Origin: Azadirachta indica
Lineage: Eukaryota > Streptophyta > Magnoliopsida > Sapindales > Meliaceae
Reading direction: 5' to 3'
Length of the DNA: 64,000 bases
Assembly (NCBI GenBank): GCA_022749755.1
Contig: CM040440.1
Span: 21,005,269 to 21,069,268, forward strand
This document shows positions 52,581 to 63,253 of this stretch, one piece after another. Position numbers and translations under genes: made by a program. Under the pieces are notes generated by a model. It saw only the letters and a program-made list of their open reading frames with translations, was not told the origin of the DNA and ran no database searches. The first letter of the stretch is position 1; each line of letters starts with the position of its first letter.

Positions 52581-52856
52581 TCATCACTCAACGGAGAATA
52601 GAGAGATATAAAGATAAAACAGCTTTATTGGTTTTTAAGACTTCACAGAGAAAGCTATCAGCAGCCCTACATAATTGCATTCCGATAAGGACTTGTGTAC
52701 AAAGCGCTTTTTGTAGTAAGTAATAATACTTTGCCTCTTCACACAAATAACCTTCTCCTCTCTGCACACTTCTAAGTCAGCTTTAATTTCCCATTAAAAC
52801 TGTTCGACCTTTAATTTCTCATACATCTCTATCCTTCCCTTTCTCTTTTTCGCTTT

Positions 52857-52873
52857 TAGAGAGAGAGAGAGAC
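52857..52873. repeat. (GA)n microsatellite in the AHL leader region
   Basis: AGAGAGAGAGAGAGA in a stretch that alternates CT-rich and GA-rich tracts, typical of plant 5' leaders and GAGA-type promoter elements. Confidence 0.8.
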
Positions 52874-53880
52874 TGGAAAGACGTTCGACTTTTAACCCAC
52901 TTCACTAATGTGAGTAAATTTTCTCTCTTTTCTTTCAAACTCGTTGCCCATTTCGTTTTATCAAAAAGAAAAAATGTTATCTTATTGTGTTTTACCCTGT
53001 TGTTGATGGTGTATGCCAACTGGGTTTGGGTTATTTTATGGCATCGGCATGAACTTTGTAACGTTTTTTTTTTTCTCTTCGTTTTTTGAGGTTTATTTTC
53101 TGTAAGGGTTTGTGGTTTTGCCTAAGAAGATGCTTGGTGTTTAAGGGTTTATCATGAGTTGGTGAGAGTGTGGACCTGTTACAGTCTTTCTGGTCTTTAT
53201 CTTCAGGACGAAGCTTTTTTCTTTGTTTCTTCTGGTTTGGTAAGCTGTTAAATAGCTCGCATTTTGTCTTTTCTTTGAAGTTCTTTGCTTTTCTGAGGTT
53301 TGAACTCTTTTTCTCTCATTCTTTGTTAGCGTTAAAGATTCTTGTGTTTTGTTTAAATTCTGTTGTCTTCATTTATTCTTGTGCTATCTAATCATATCTT
53401 CGTTCCTTTCTTTTGGTTTATTAGTTCCTTACTCAAGACTTATGAATCTAGGTTTTCTTCTTTCCATTATCGATTTAAGGAACTTTAAAAGCACCTTTGA
53501 CTCCGTTCTTATTGATTTTGTTCTGCCTCATTGTCAAACCAACATGTCTGCTTTGAGCTTTCTTGTCTGGAATTGAAGCACATTGAATGTTTTGATATGC
53601 GAAGTCTAATGGAGTTAGATCCAAACTACTTGTAATGTCCTGTTAGTCTTGCATGTGGCCTTTTCTTGTTGCGTTAAGAATTTGAAATTCATATACCCAT
53701 TTGATTAGATTTCTGTATTACTCACCAGGTCTGTAGATTATTCATTGTTCTAACTTCGTCCATTTTGGAAGTGTCATTATTTTGAACACTTGACCAAGTG
53801 GAGATGCCTTAATTTTGCAATTAATTGGGTGTAAGTTGATTCAGAGAGTCATTTAAGTTTAGGTTTTTTGAAGTAAATGC

Positions 53881-56800
53881 ATGGATCGAAGGGATGCTAT
53901 GGCGTTACCTGGGTCAGCTTCTTTTTATATGCAAAGAGGAATGAGTGGTTCTGGGTCAGGAGCGCAGCCTAGTCTACATGGATCACCAGGCATTCATCCA
54001 TTATCTAATCCAAATGTACAGTTTCAATCGAATATTGGTGGCTCTACCGTTGGATCAACATTAACTGTAGATCCTTCATCTGGAATTTCGCCTCATGGTG
54101 TCAATATCGGTGCACCTGCTGTGATGCCACAGAGTGAGCCTGTGAAAAGAAAGAGGGGAAGACCCCGGAAATATGGGCCTGATGGAGCTGTGTCATTGGC
54201 ATTATCTCCCTCTGTATCCACTCATCCAGGGACCATATCGCCAACTCAGAAGAGGGGGAGAGGACGGCCACCAGGAACTGGAAGGAAGCAACAAACATCT
54301 CTTCTTGGTAAGAATTCTGATGCTCACATTGACTATGATGAATGGAAGACTTGTAGCTGATTTTTAACAAACCAGTTATGGTACGGTTTGCTAAAGTCAT
54401 TGTTGTATTCAATATCCTCTTGTTACAATGGGGAAAGTTTTTCTTTTACATGGATTCTTTGGGAGTGTAATATGGCATCTTTTGTATCCCGACTTGTTTT
54501 TTCATCTTTACTAGGGTAGTTAATTTCTAGTTTATCAGTCTTTTGCTGAGGTGAATCAGAATCTGGTTCAAACAGGTATCTGTTTGAATGGCTTATAAAG
54601 TGTAAATCTAATAGTCTGCTGTTAGATTACAAATTATCAGCCTACTAAATGAAATTATTGCCTATCTTGTTTCTCGTTGGACCTGAAGATCTTGGTCTTG
54701 AGCATGATAGGTATTAATAAAGAGTAAATGATTACCAAAAGAAAGGGATTTTGGGCCTCTTTCTTTTTTGGCTATATCAAATTTATTATCAAATGTATAA
54801 CAGTAACATTAAGACATGGTGAAAATTGGACTATTTAGATCTGATATTTTATCATTGATGTTCAAAAGTTTAGACATGTTAGGATATGAATATATGAATC
54901 TTAACTTTTAAAACCTCAGAAGTGAAAACCATTAGTTGGACAGAAAACTGTTTAAGTTTGATTTTAGGCAGAAAGTAGCTAGAGTGGGTATTATTTTTTA
55001 ATGAAAAATGATGAATGAGCATTAATTTTCTCTTTTGTTGTCTGGAAACCAGAAGGCGCATAAAGTAAAATTCAAAATACTTGCAACCTTGTTTAATTGT
55101 TTGTTACTCAAAACTTAGGTGAGATACCATAGAAGGTCCATGAGAGCTAAATGTTTCAGGTTTATAACCAAGTTCAGAAAGATAATCTACTGTCAACCTC
55201 AAATGTGTTGAGGAATATGATATGAAGCATCTGTAGGAGTTGTGGATGGTATACCAAAGCTCTGTTTTATTGGGTAACACTTAGCTTATACTAATACTTT
55301 TCAACTCTTATTGGCATGTGATCTCATGTTATAATGCTTGTGATTAAACCTTCACAAGCTAGTTATTTGGTTTTCTTTAGCCATTTAAATGGCTATTGTG
55401 AGCATGTCTGTCAACGACAGAATTACTATGCCTTGTTGAACAAGGTTGAGTATTGTATTTATCTTATATATAATATTTGGATTACAATTGGTCTCGATGA
55501 TGACAGAGATTTTAAATTTTTTGGCTAGGTGATTGGCTGTCTGGTTCAGCTGGGATGGGATTTACTCCACATATCATTACTGTTGCAGTGGGAGAAGTAT
55601 GCCACTTTTCTCTTACATTCTCTATATCGATATCGCCAATCTCAAATGAAGTATGAAAGAACTTATTGTTTAATACTGGGGAGAGAAACCTTCTTCCAAT
55701 ATGTGATGGTTGTCAACATGCAGTATCTTGGGCCAGAAAATGCTGAATGCCACATATATGTTTTCTTTCTTGATTCTGAGTTATATACTTGCAAAAAGAC
55801 AACTTCACAGACAGCAACAAAGTCAAGGCATAACCAGGATGTTGATATATAATAAATTGAAAAAAACTCCAAATAAGAAAGATTGGTACATGGTCTAGAC
55901 CTTTCATGTTTTGATTTAACTTTTTATTCAGGCTCTAGCTGTCAGACCCAAGGACAACATACTTAGAATTTGGACATAATCCATAGAATTGGAGAAGTAA
56001 AAAATGATGCTTGGTTTCTGTGATGTGACTCTTACATCCCTTTGTAGATTGTACATGTGTTTTGTTGATCTGCATTATCTTTCAGTTCTCCGAACTCCTA
56101 TTTCTTTAATGAGGACTTTTATTATGCTTAAAATATTATAGTTCTATTTCTATTATGAGAGTTGAAAATCTTGTTGAAGAGTCTTTCGCACTTGCTTTTT
56201 GTTTTTAGGCATAACTTTTCAGTCCAGTACTCTATATGTTTCTGCAGGTTATGTGATTTTTGGAATTACTGTCTTGACATTACTTAATACTTCCTGTAGG
56301 ACATTGCAATGAAATTAACGTCATTTTCACAACAAGGCCCCAGGGCAATATGCATCTTATCGGCCAATGGTGCTGTCTCTACTGCTACTCTTCGTCAACC
56401 ATCAAGTTCTAGTGGCACTGTTACATATGAGGTTTGAGTGCTTATATTTTTCTTTTTCTCCAGTTATGTATAAATGATGCTTGATAATTGCTGGGCAGAT
56501 TGCCTACTTTTAGGAGATTTTATTATTTTACCTAAAAATATAATCGCTGCTGATGTTAAGACCAATATTTAGGTGTCTGAGCATAAGTTGGCTCCTAGCT
56601 CCTACCATGGAAGCTTTTGATTGAAGGATGATATTCAAGTTGAGTCTTTATGGCTTTGGCATTAACTGAGGATGCTTCTAGACTTAATTTATCCGGGAAT
56701 TAGAATGATTTGATTTAAGAAAATGACAATAATCTGTTGAGTTTTAAGTAATCTGCTTTTAATATCTCTCCAGTGCCCATTATTGGGAGTATTTTGCAAA

Positions 56801-57750
56801 TGTTGAGGGATCTTGGGTCATTGGTTCCAAAGTCAATTCTTTTCCTCCCTACTGACTTGCTTCACAGTATCACAAACACATCCACCAGCACACAAGAATA
56901 TGGATGCCTTACACATCTGTTTATTCAACCACCAACCTCTTTATAAGTACTAACTAGTCTTTTGAATTTAGAAATACCCCTTTCTTTTTGCATTATTTAT
57001 AGGAGAAGCTAAACTTCTTGGTGCATTTCGGTTTCCCTAGGGGCGTTTTGAGATATTGTGTCTCTCTGGCTCTTACCTGCTCACCAATAATCTTGGCCCT
57101 CGCAATCGATCTGGTGGTCTGAGTGTCTCCCTTGCTAGTCCTGATGGTCGTGTCATTGGTGGAGGAGTTGGGGGCATGCTTATTGCAGCAAGCAATGTTC
57201 AGGTAACTATTAGATTGCTTTTGTCTGCATAACATGCTTTGCTTTCCCCTTATATCTGCCCTTTCTCTACATTGTAGATTTATATATTTCATGGTGAGAC
57301 CATAATATAGGTAAATTACTTTCGAGGGAAAAAGTTTATGAAAAATCAACTGTTTAGGAATACCAGAAATTAGCCACTAGTCTTCTGAACATCACCTATG
57401 AGAAGCAGAAAAGCAAAGGCCTGCAGCAGTTAAGACTTAATTTTGTACCATGTGCAAATCTCATATACTATTGGCAATTGAATCCTTCAGATGCTGAGAA
57501 TAATAATGCATGACTCCAGGTAATAGTGGGGAGTTTCTTATGGGGAGGTCCAAAGACAAAGAATAAGAAAGGGGAAGCTTCAGAGGGTATTAGAGACTTA
57601 GAACGTCAGACAGTTGAAAATCAAGTGACTCCAACTACTGTTCCACCAAGTCAAAATCTCACTCAAACCTCTTCCGTAGGTGTATGGCCCGGTTCTCGGC
57701 AAATGGATATGCACAATGCTCATGTCGACATTGATTTAATGCGTGGTTGA
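53881..57750 (+). CDS. AT-hook motif nuclear-localised protein (AHL), two AT-hooks and PPC domain
   Basis: Plant chromatin protein that binds AT-rich DNA in the minor groove and forms trimers through its PPC domain; it regulates growth and flowering genes. Five exons, 53881-54307, 55529-55596, 56300-56431, 57041-57202 and 57520-57750, all GT-AG, give 339 residues. The N-terminal 85 residues are Gly/Ser/Pro-rich. AT-hook 1 is KRGRPRKYGPDG (about 91-102) and AT-hook 2 is KRGRGRPPGTG (124-134). The PPC/DUF296 domain runs from GFTPHIITVAVGED to LIAASNVQVIVGSF, with GPRAICILSANGAVSTATLR and GRFEILCLSGS. Two hooks with the RGRPRKY form plus intron-containing structure place it with the type II/III, AHL1-AHL14-like members. 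The tail is polar and ends DLMRG. Confidence 0.95.
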
Positions 57751-58548
57751 CTATTTCATTTTTTAGTTTCATGAGCAATGTATATACATTTTATTGTTCC
57801 AAGGCCAGTTGGATCTGATATTTTGAAGTTCGTTGACAGAGAAGAAACCAGTTCATTTTGGCTTTGAAGATTCTCACTTAATTTAATCCAGACAGACAAT
57901 GGAGTTGTACTCTAGCTTAATGACAATTTCATTAAAATTTCTAGTGCTCATTATTTCAGAGACTATACATCTTTTTGAACCCAGAAGCATCAACATAGCA
58001 GGTGTAGTAGTAATCTGGGGAAGCCTTTTATTTATTTATTTTAAAAACATCTTTTTTTTTTTTTAAATTTTCGGGCGGGAGTGGTTGGAGGATAGTTAAT
58101 CAGTACACTGTATGCAGGGGAGTACTGTTAGGTCAAAATGTTCATACGTGGGAAGGGTTTTATGTTAGCAAAACATTGGGGTTGTACATTTTTGTACATG
58201 ATTTTATTGGGAAAATATTTAAGACAATTTAGGTGCAATTCATGATGTTAGAACATCTTATTGTTATTTTCTACCTTTCTGTTCTACATTCATTTCCGGC
58301 TGCTTCACCCTCCCTCATATTTGGTGCAATATCTCTTTCTAGTTGCCGAAATATAGAGAGAGGGGCAGTGAAAATGATGGAAATAGTTATAGTTGGAATT
58401 TATTCTCTTTTCCTAGACAGTTCACGGTGACCATATAGAACAGACAAACTGAAAAAAGGGGGAACGACTCGCATTTAAAGGAGAATCTTACATTAATGAA
58501 TAACATTCCTCAGAGAAAGCAACAGAGTGAAGTACTTGATATATAAAA
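57751..58548. other. AHL 3' flank, start of the kiwellin region
   Basis: About 800 bp between the AHL stop and the end of a kiwellin relic read from the other strand. T tract at 58051-58064. It should contain the AHL 3' UTR. No further feature recognised. Confidence 0.5.
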
Positions 58549-59003
58549 CTAAGCATCAGTCCATGTAATTTCAAGATCACCCCATTGCTGGAGAGGAATA
58601 CGCAATGCTTTCCACAAAGTTTTAGATGCATCAACAAAGTTATTGGCACATGGTGGTTGATAATCGTGATCTGAATCACACCCCATTGTTCAATCACATT
58701 CATCGGAGTGATACTGGTTGTCGCATTTAGATGGGCGGGCGCCATCGTGCCTGCCTGAAAGCTGTTGACTCTCAGGTAGGCTTTGGTGCGACTTGAAACT
58801 GGAGCCGAGCATTTGTATGTCATATAGATTTTGCCTTCTAGACAACAATCTGCGTCATTCTCTGTGGTGCAATGCCCAGAAGGAGATTTCTTTCCTTTTA
58901 TTTTGCTGCTTGGACGACATTTTTTGGCTTCAATATTGAAACCATTTGTTAATATGAGAATCGCTACTAGAATAAGAGAAGCTTTCGATAGAAAACTCTT
59001 CAT
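58549..59003 (-). pseudogene. Kiwellin/ripening-related pseudogene
   Basis: Relic of a secreted kiwellin-type protein. The ATG at 59003 and a hydrophobic signal peptide (SLILVAILILTNG) are intact, followed by CRPSSKIKGKKSPSGHC. A change of frame occurs around 58749-58756. After it, another frame reads [16 protein letters not shown], which then jumps straight to ECD and a stop (TGA at 58690-58692). Compared with the neighbour at 59545, 111 bp are missing between YHSD and ECD. Beyond the stop, the rest of the family C-terminus is readable ([16 protein letters not shown] and ITWTDA) to a TAG at 58549-58551. Three separate lesions make function very unlikely. The open frame to 58488 is an artefact of the shifted frame. 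Confidence 0.9.
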
Positions 59004-59544
59004 TCTGTTGCTTTTTGTCTCTTGACTTTAGTTCTGTTTTGTTGAATGGTTGATGCGGAACAAGATTTGAAGCGTGCTTATATAAAACAAATAGACGCTG
59101 TTAACATAACTGCTACGGGCCGATGAATAGCAGACGAATTTGCATCCTAATTGCAACATATTCAAACAACTGCCCTAATCAATTATCTTGCAGCCGAGAT
59201 GCATTTTCATATTTTCAGACAGTAATAATCAACGTAGCAGAAATGTAATCTCAAAGGATATAAAATTTCCTAAAGTGACAAGCCAAGGAAACTCATAATA
59301 AGTACAAAGCTAAGGCTTATACACGGTGAAATTAATAATCAAATTAAGCTTTTTCTATATCCTTTTGCCTTCGTTTTGTCTCTACTTGTTACTTTCCGCG
59401 AGATCATTTACTATTGTTTCCTTAAACGGCAGGGCTTCAAAATTGTCTGTACATTAAAAGACAACTCAATATCCCTCCCAATAAATAGAGATTACCAATT
59501 CGACTTCGCATCAAACCCATAAATCACAAGAAGAATATAGGAAA
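59004..59544. other. Divergent promoter of two kiwellin copies
   Basis: About 540 bp between the start codons of the relic (minus) and the next copy (plus). A TATATAA box for the relic lies at about 59081-59090 on the minus strand, 75-85 bp upstream of its ATG. AT-rich; no other feature recognised. Confidence 0.55.
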
Positions 59545-60107
59545 ATGAAGAAGCAACTTTGTGCTAGTGTCTTTCTTCTTGTTTGTGTTCTTTCTCTTAT
59601 CATATTGAGTGTTGAAGCTGGAACTTGCAATCCAAGCGGCAAGATAAGAGAGAAAAAGCCTCCACCAGGACATTGCAACAGAAAAAACGATTCTGATTGC
59701 TGCAAACAAGGCAAACTTTACAACATTTACAGATGTTCACCACAAGTGACCAGCCGCACAAAGGCAACATTAACACTCAACAGCTTCGAGAAAAATGGAG
59801 ACGGTGGTGCACCATCAGAATGTGACAACCAGTATCACTCAGATGATACACCGGTTGTAGCACTTTCAACAGGATGGTACAACAAAGGCAGCAGATGCTT
59901 GAACTATATAAACATTTATGGAAATGGACGAACAGTTAAGGCCAAGGTGGTTGATGAATGTGATTCCACAATGGGATGTGATTCAGATCATGACTCCAGC
60001 CACCATGCGCTAATAACATTGTTGATGCTTCAAAAGCTGTTTGGAAAGCTTTGGGAGTTCCTGAAAGTGATTGGGGTGGACTAGATATTTACTGGTCTGA
60101 TGCTTGA
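59545..60107 (+). CDS. Kiwellin-like secreted protein with a late frameshift (probably impaired)
   Basis: Single-exon gene for a small cysteine-rich apoplastic protein of the kiwellin/ripening-related family (double-psi beta-barrel fold; some members bind fungal effectors). The ATG at 59545 starts a signal peptide of about 25 residues ([16 protein letters not shown]). Next come [55 protein letters not shown] and [15 protein letters not shown]. At 59995-59996 one base is missing relative to the intact copy, where a Tyr codon is expected. The open frame then runs in the wrong register to 60084. The expected C-terminus (QPPCANN and IYWSDA) is readable one frame over, to a TGA at 60105-60107. The last 37 residues, with one conserved Cys, are therefore lost. 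It may be a pseudogene, an allele, or a sequencing error. Confidence 0.75.
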
Positions 60108-60662
60108 TTTGCTACCATATGTTATATACTAAGTTTTTTGGAACTGAATTATTATATGCAGTATATCGTTAAAGTTTGTGTGATTGTGAAGTTTATGTAT
60201 TATATATTAATATAATGCTAGCTATACATACAATGTTGTGTTACTTGTTCTCATCTTTAGTTTCCATTTCTTTTAGCTCTAATATAGTAGTAGTTAATGT
60301 TAGATCATCTAATAATGTTAAAGCTCTAACATTTAGTTGTTAAATCCAAAGCTTTTGTAGCGTACTTGAGATTGAGGAATCTCATTAATTAATTCTAGCT
60401 TTGCATTAACAATTAATAAGAAAGATTCCATTCTATCCTTATCGAGCTTTGTTAGATTCCCTTAAATTTAATAATGCTGCCGGGAACTTCATAAACGACA
60501 TATATTCCTATATGATCATATACTTTAAAATAATTTCTCAAGAGCAGAACTTAAAAATTATCACTAGGAATGAGTCGAATGACAGCTATAACCAGTTTCT
60601 TCCTATATATACATAGTAATTCATCTTCTCTCCTGCACACTAAACTAAGCTAATTGACGAAG
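60108..60662. other. Spacer between kiwellin copies
   Basis: About 555 bp, AT-rich, holding the 3' flank of one copy and the promoter of the next, with a TATA box listed separately. Confidence 0.55.
60604..60611 (+). promoter_or_regulatory. TATA box of the intact kiwellin gene
   Basis: TATATATA lies 52-59 bp upstream of the ATG at 60663, a usual spacing for a short plant leader. Confidence 0.6.
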
Positions 60663-61226
60663 ATGAAGAAGCAAGCTTATTGTTTCAGTTTTCTTGTTGT
60701 CTTTCTTTTTCTTCTTTCGTTTAGTACAGTTGAAGCTGGAACATGCAAGCCCAGTGGGAAGATAAAAGGGAAGAAACCACCTCCGGGAGAATGCAATAAA
60801 TCAAACGACTCAGAATGCTGCGTTAAGGGCAAGTACTACACCACTTACGACTGTTCTCCCACTGTTAGTCGCCGTACGAAGGCAACCTTAACCCTGAACG
60901 GCTTCGGGAAAGGCGAGGACGGTGGCGGCAGATCAGAATGTGACGAAAAGTTCCACTCAGATAATGAAACTATTGTGGCACTATCGACAGGATGGTTCAA
61001 CAAGAAGAGCAGATGCTTGAAGTATATCAACATTTATGGCAATGGAAGAAGAGTGAAGGCTAAGGTTGTGGATGAATGTGATTCCACAGCGGGATGTGAT
61101 GCAGATCATGATTATCAGCCGCCGTGTGATAATAACATAGTTGATGCATCGAAAGCTGTTTGGGAAGCTCTGGGAGTGCCTGAAAAAAAGTGGGGAGAAT
61201 TGGATATTTACTGGTCTGATGCTTGA
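60663..61226 (+). CDS. Kiwellin/ripening-related protein (intact copy)
   Basis: Single-exon gene, 187 residues. Secreted, cysteine-rich kiwellin-type protein, expected in the apoplast, with roles in fruit tissue and defence. The start is the ATG at 60663, two codons after a TTG in the same frame. A signal peptide of about 25 residues (FLVVFLFLLSFSTVEA) is cut before GTCKPSGKIKGKKPPPGEC. Conserved blocks follow: [67 protein letters not shown] and LDIYWSDA at the end. Cysteine pattern and length fit the family, and there are no lesions. It is the only complete copy of four in this array and is highly similar to the frameshifted copy upstream. Confidence 0.95.
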   Translation: MKKQAYCFSFLVVFLFLLSFSTVEAGTCKPSGKIKGKKPPPGECNKSNDSECCVKGKYYTTYDCSPTVSRRTKATLTLNGFGKGEDGGGRSECDEKFHSDNETIVALSTGWFNKKSRCLKYINIYGNGRRVKAKVVDECDSTAGCDADHDYQPPCDNNIVDASKAVWEALGVPEKKWGELDIYWSDA

Positions 61227-62180
61227 TATCTTCTTGTATTACCATAAGCTACTGGGGGTTTCATTTGCTTTATTGTTATGTGTTTCTGAATTGTTTTTGT
61301 CTTTCTTTCTCTTGGTTAATAAATAATGTATCGCGAAGTTACTGGTGCATGTAACTTGAAGCAGACAAATAAAGGATGCATATCACTCTTTTTTTCTTCT
61401 CATTTGTGATGTGTGCTTGATATCTAGGCTGTGATACCACGACCTCATTTAATTGACTAGGTGCTGGTAGAATTTTAATTATAAAACGCCACATCCGACA
61501 TTAAACTACTGAGTTAAGTCGTAAACTCTGGTTTCTCTGTTCTAAATTAATTGCACGTGTCCTTTGTCCAAAGTGTTCTTATAATCGCTCAGGAAACTTG
61601 CAAAGTGCAAACGAAAACAACAATATATCTCCTCTTGTTCCCAGGGAGTGGGAAGGAATGGTTTTGCAGCTAGAATTTGCAGGGCTCTGTTTCTACATCG
61701 TAGTATGCACAGATTAAAAATTGTTTGTTCTCGGTCGGATGGATCATTGAGCATAACGTGAATGGAATCACTATTACCATCTTCATTGTTGATCGACCAA
61801 TCATTTACTTACACCACCTCATTAATTGTTTAATTAAGCAAATTATTTCTATAAAACAAAGCAGTGTCTCAGTCAGATGAAAATCTACGAAGATCATACA
61901 AGCAGACATTCGTAGCTTAATTAATACGGATTTCTCACTCTGTTTTTTAGGACATGATTTCTTGTTTGCCTTCATATAGAGAGGATCTTAGGGCCAACAA
62001 ACAACAAATATTAATTTATTAATTATATAATTTCGGCTGCCGTGATCATTGGAGCTAGCAAGATTAATTCTAATCAAATTTGTAATCTTCAATATAGAGT
62101 AGAAACAAGGTAATCGCCTTCTTGCTTGTACACATCATAACATAATGAAGATTCGTGTTTTGCCTTGGTTCTAATCTAAT

Positions 62181-62213
<33 letters not shown>

Positions 62214-62685
62214 GATTCATTTAGATTCTAATGATGTTGCCGCCATAACATCACGTTGGACAAACACTTTCTTTAGGGCGTCATCAAAGCTAAGTTAAAT
62301 AAATCTAATCTTGATCCGACACTCTCTGGACATATTTAACGTTGTCTTGTTTTTCCTCTGTAGCAGCTACTGTGTTTGGTTTACTCATAAACCAATGCTT
62401 ATCAATCACCTATCCTACCGACATATATCTCACAACAATAAATTAAAGTTACACATTATACTTACCAAAAAATAAAAAATAAAAAATTCTAACGTTTGGG
62501 TAACTACGATATCTTTAATAAATGGAACCTTGAAAATCATTGTTTTATCAAAATTTAATTGTTGTAATTTGGCATTCAATGAATTGTCCATGAGAGTTGG
62601 CTCACCTCTCTCTATGTAGCTTGTTGGGAATTCAAGTCTTTCAGCAAATCATCCCACATTCACAAAGCAATACAAAAAATACAAA
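61227..62685. other. Intergenic spacer in the kiwellin array
   Basis: About 1.46 kb of AT-rich DNA with a TA microsatellite. The open frames are short and unrecognised. The final 60 bp resembles a kiwellin leader just before the relic. Confidence 0.5.
62187..62214. repeat. (TA)n microsatellite
   Basis: About 13 uninterrupted TA units. Confidence 0.95.
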
Positions 62686-62915
62686 TTGAGGAAGTAAGTT
62701 TGCTCTAGTGCTCTTCTTCTTCTCATTTGTGTTCTTTTTATTGTTAGATTGACTACTGTTGACGCTGGGACTTGCAAGCCCAGTGACAAGATAAGAGGGA
62801 AGAAACATCCTGCAGCAAAATGCAATAAAGAAAATGACTCTGTTGCTGTGTCGAAGACAAGTATTACACTATTTACAAGTGTTCTCGCACAGTTTCTCAC
62901 CAAAGAAAAGCAATT
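62686..62915 (+). pseudogene. Truncated kiwellin relic
   Basis: The first third of a kiwellin gene. The start codon is TTG (62686-62688) and codon 4 is a TAA stop (62695-62697). The following signal-peptide and mature start are still in frame (VDAGTCKPSDKIRGKKHPAA, then KCNKEND). About at 62841 a one-base loss shifts the frame; the next frame reads CCVEDKYYTIYKCSRTVS and then similarity ends near 62915. The C-terminal two thirds are absent. This copy is dead. Confidence 0.88.
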
Positions 62916-63253
62916 CAATTCTTGTTTGTTTTTTACTCATTCTGTTTGAAGTTGCGATAAGTTGGAAGTAATGTATAAACAAAATACTCTGGTCTTGCAT
63001 GCTCATGTAATGCCACTCTTAAACCAGAAATCCATCACATGGATCAGTAATGGCATTCAGTCCAGGATTAGATTTGTTGGCAAACACCGTATTTATATAA
63101 GTAGTATTGAATTGAGGGTATCTACAAATAAGTATAAGCTTCCAGGATCAAATAAACAAGTACAAACACCAAAGCTTTACAAGCACTGCCAAACAGAACC
63201 AGAATTTGACAAACTGGCAAAAGAAGCTTATCCTGAAGACACCAAAAACTTGT
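62916..63253. other. Spacer before the MCTP gene
   Basis: About 340 bp covering the end of the relic and the 3' flank of the minus-strand gene. A 104-codon open frame at 62962-63276 overlaps that gene's end and has no recognisable content. Confidence 0.5.

Larger units (their letters stand above)
48741..53880. other. 5.1-kb non-coding stretch: 3' flank, repeats, AHL promoter and leader
   Basis: The left part is the 3' flank of the small basic gene. 49260-49760 holds two diverged copies of one sequence (listed). 50600-52450 is AT-rich with several T tracts and a perfect 10-bp-arm palindrome at 52080-52100. From about 52440 on, simple repeats typical of a plant 5' leader appear, and 52600-53880 is probably the 5' UTR of the AHL gene, perhaps with a UTR intron. 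The short open frames here show no family. No gene was recognised. Confidence 0.5.

Noticed and set aside
55529..55852. 107-codon open frame in the AHL gene
   Set aside because: Starts in a true AHL exon but in a different frame; the correct frame gives the PPC domain start.
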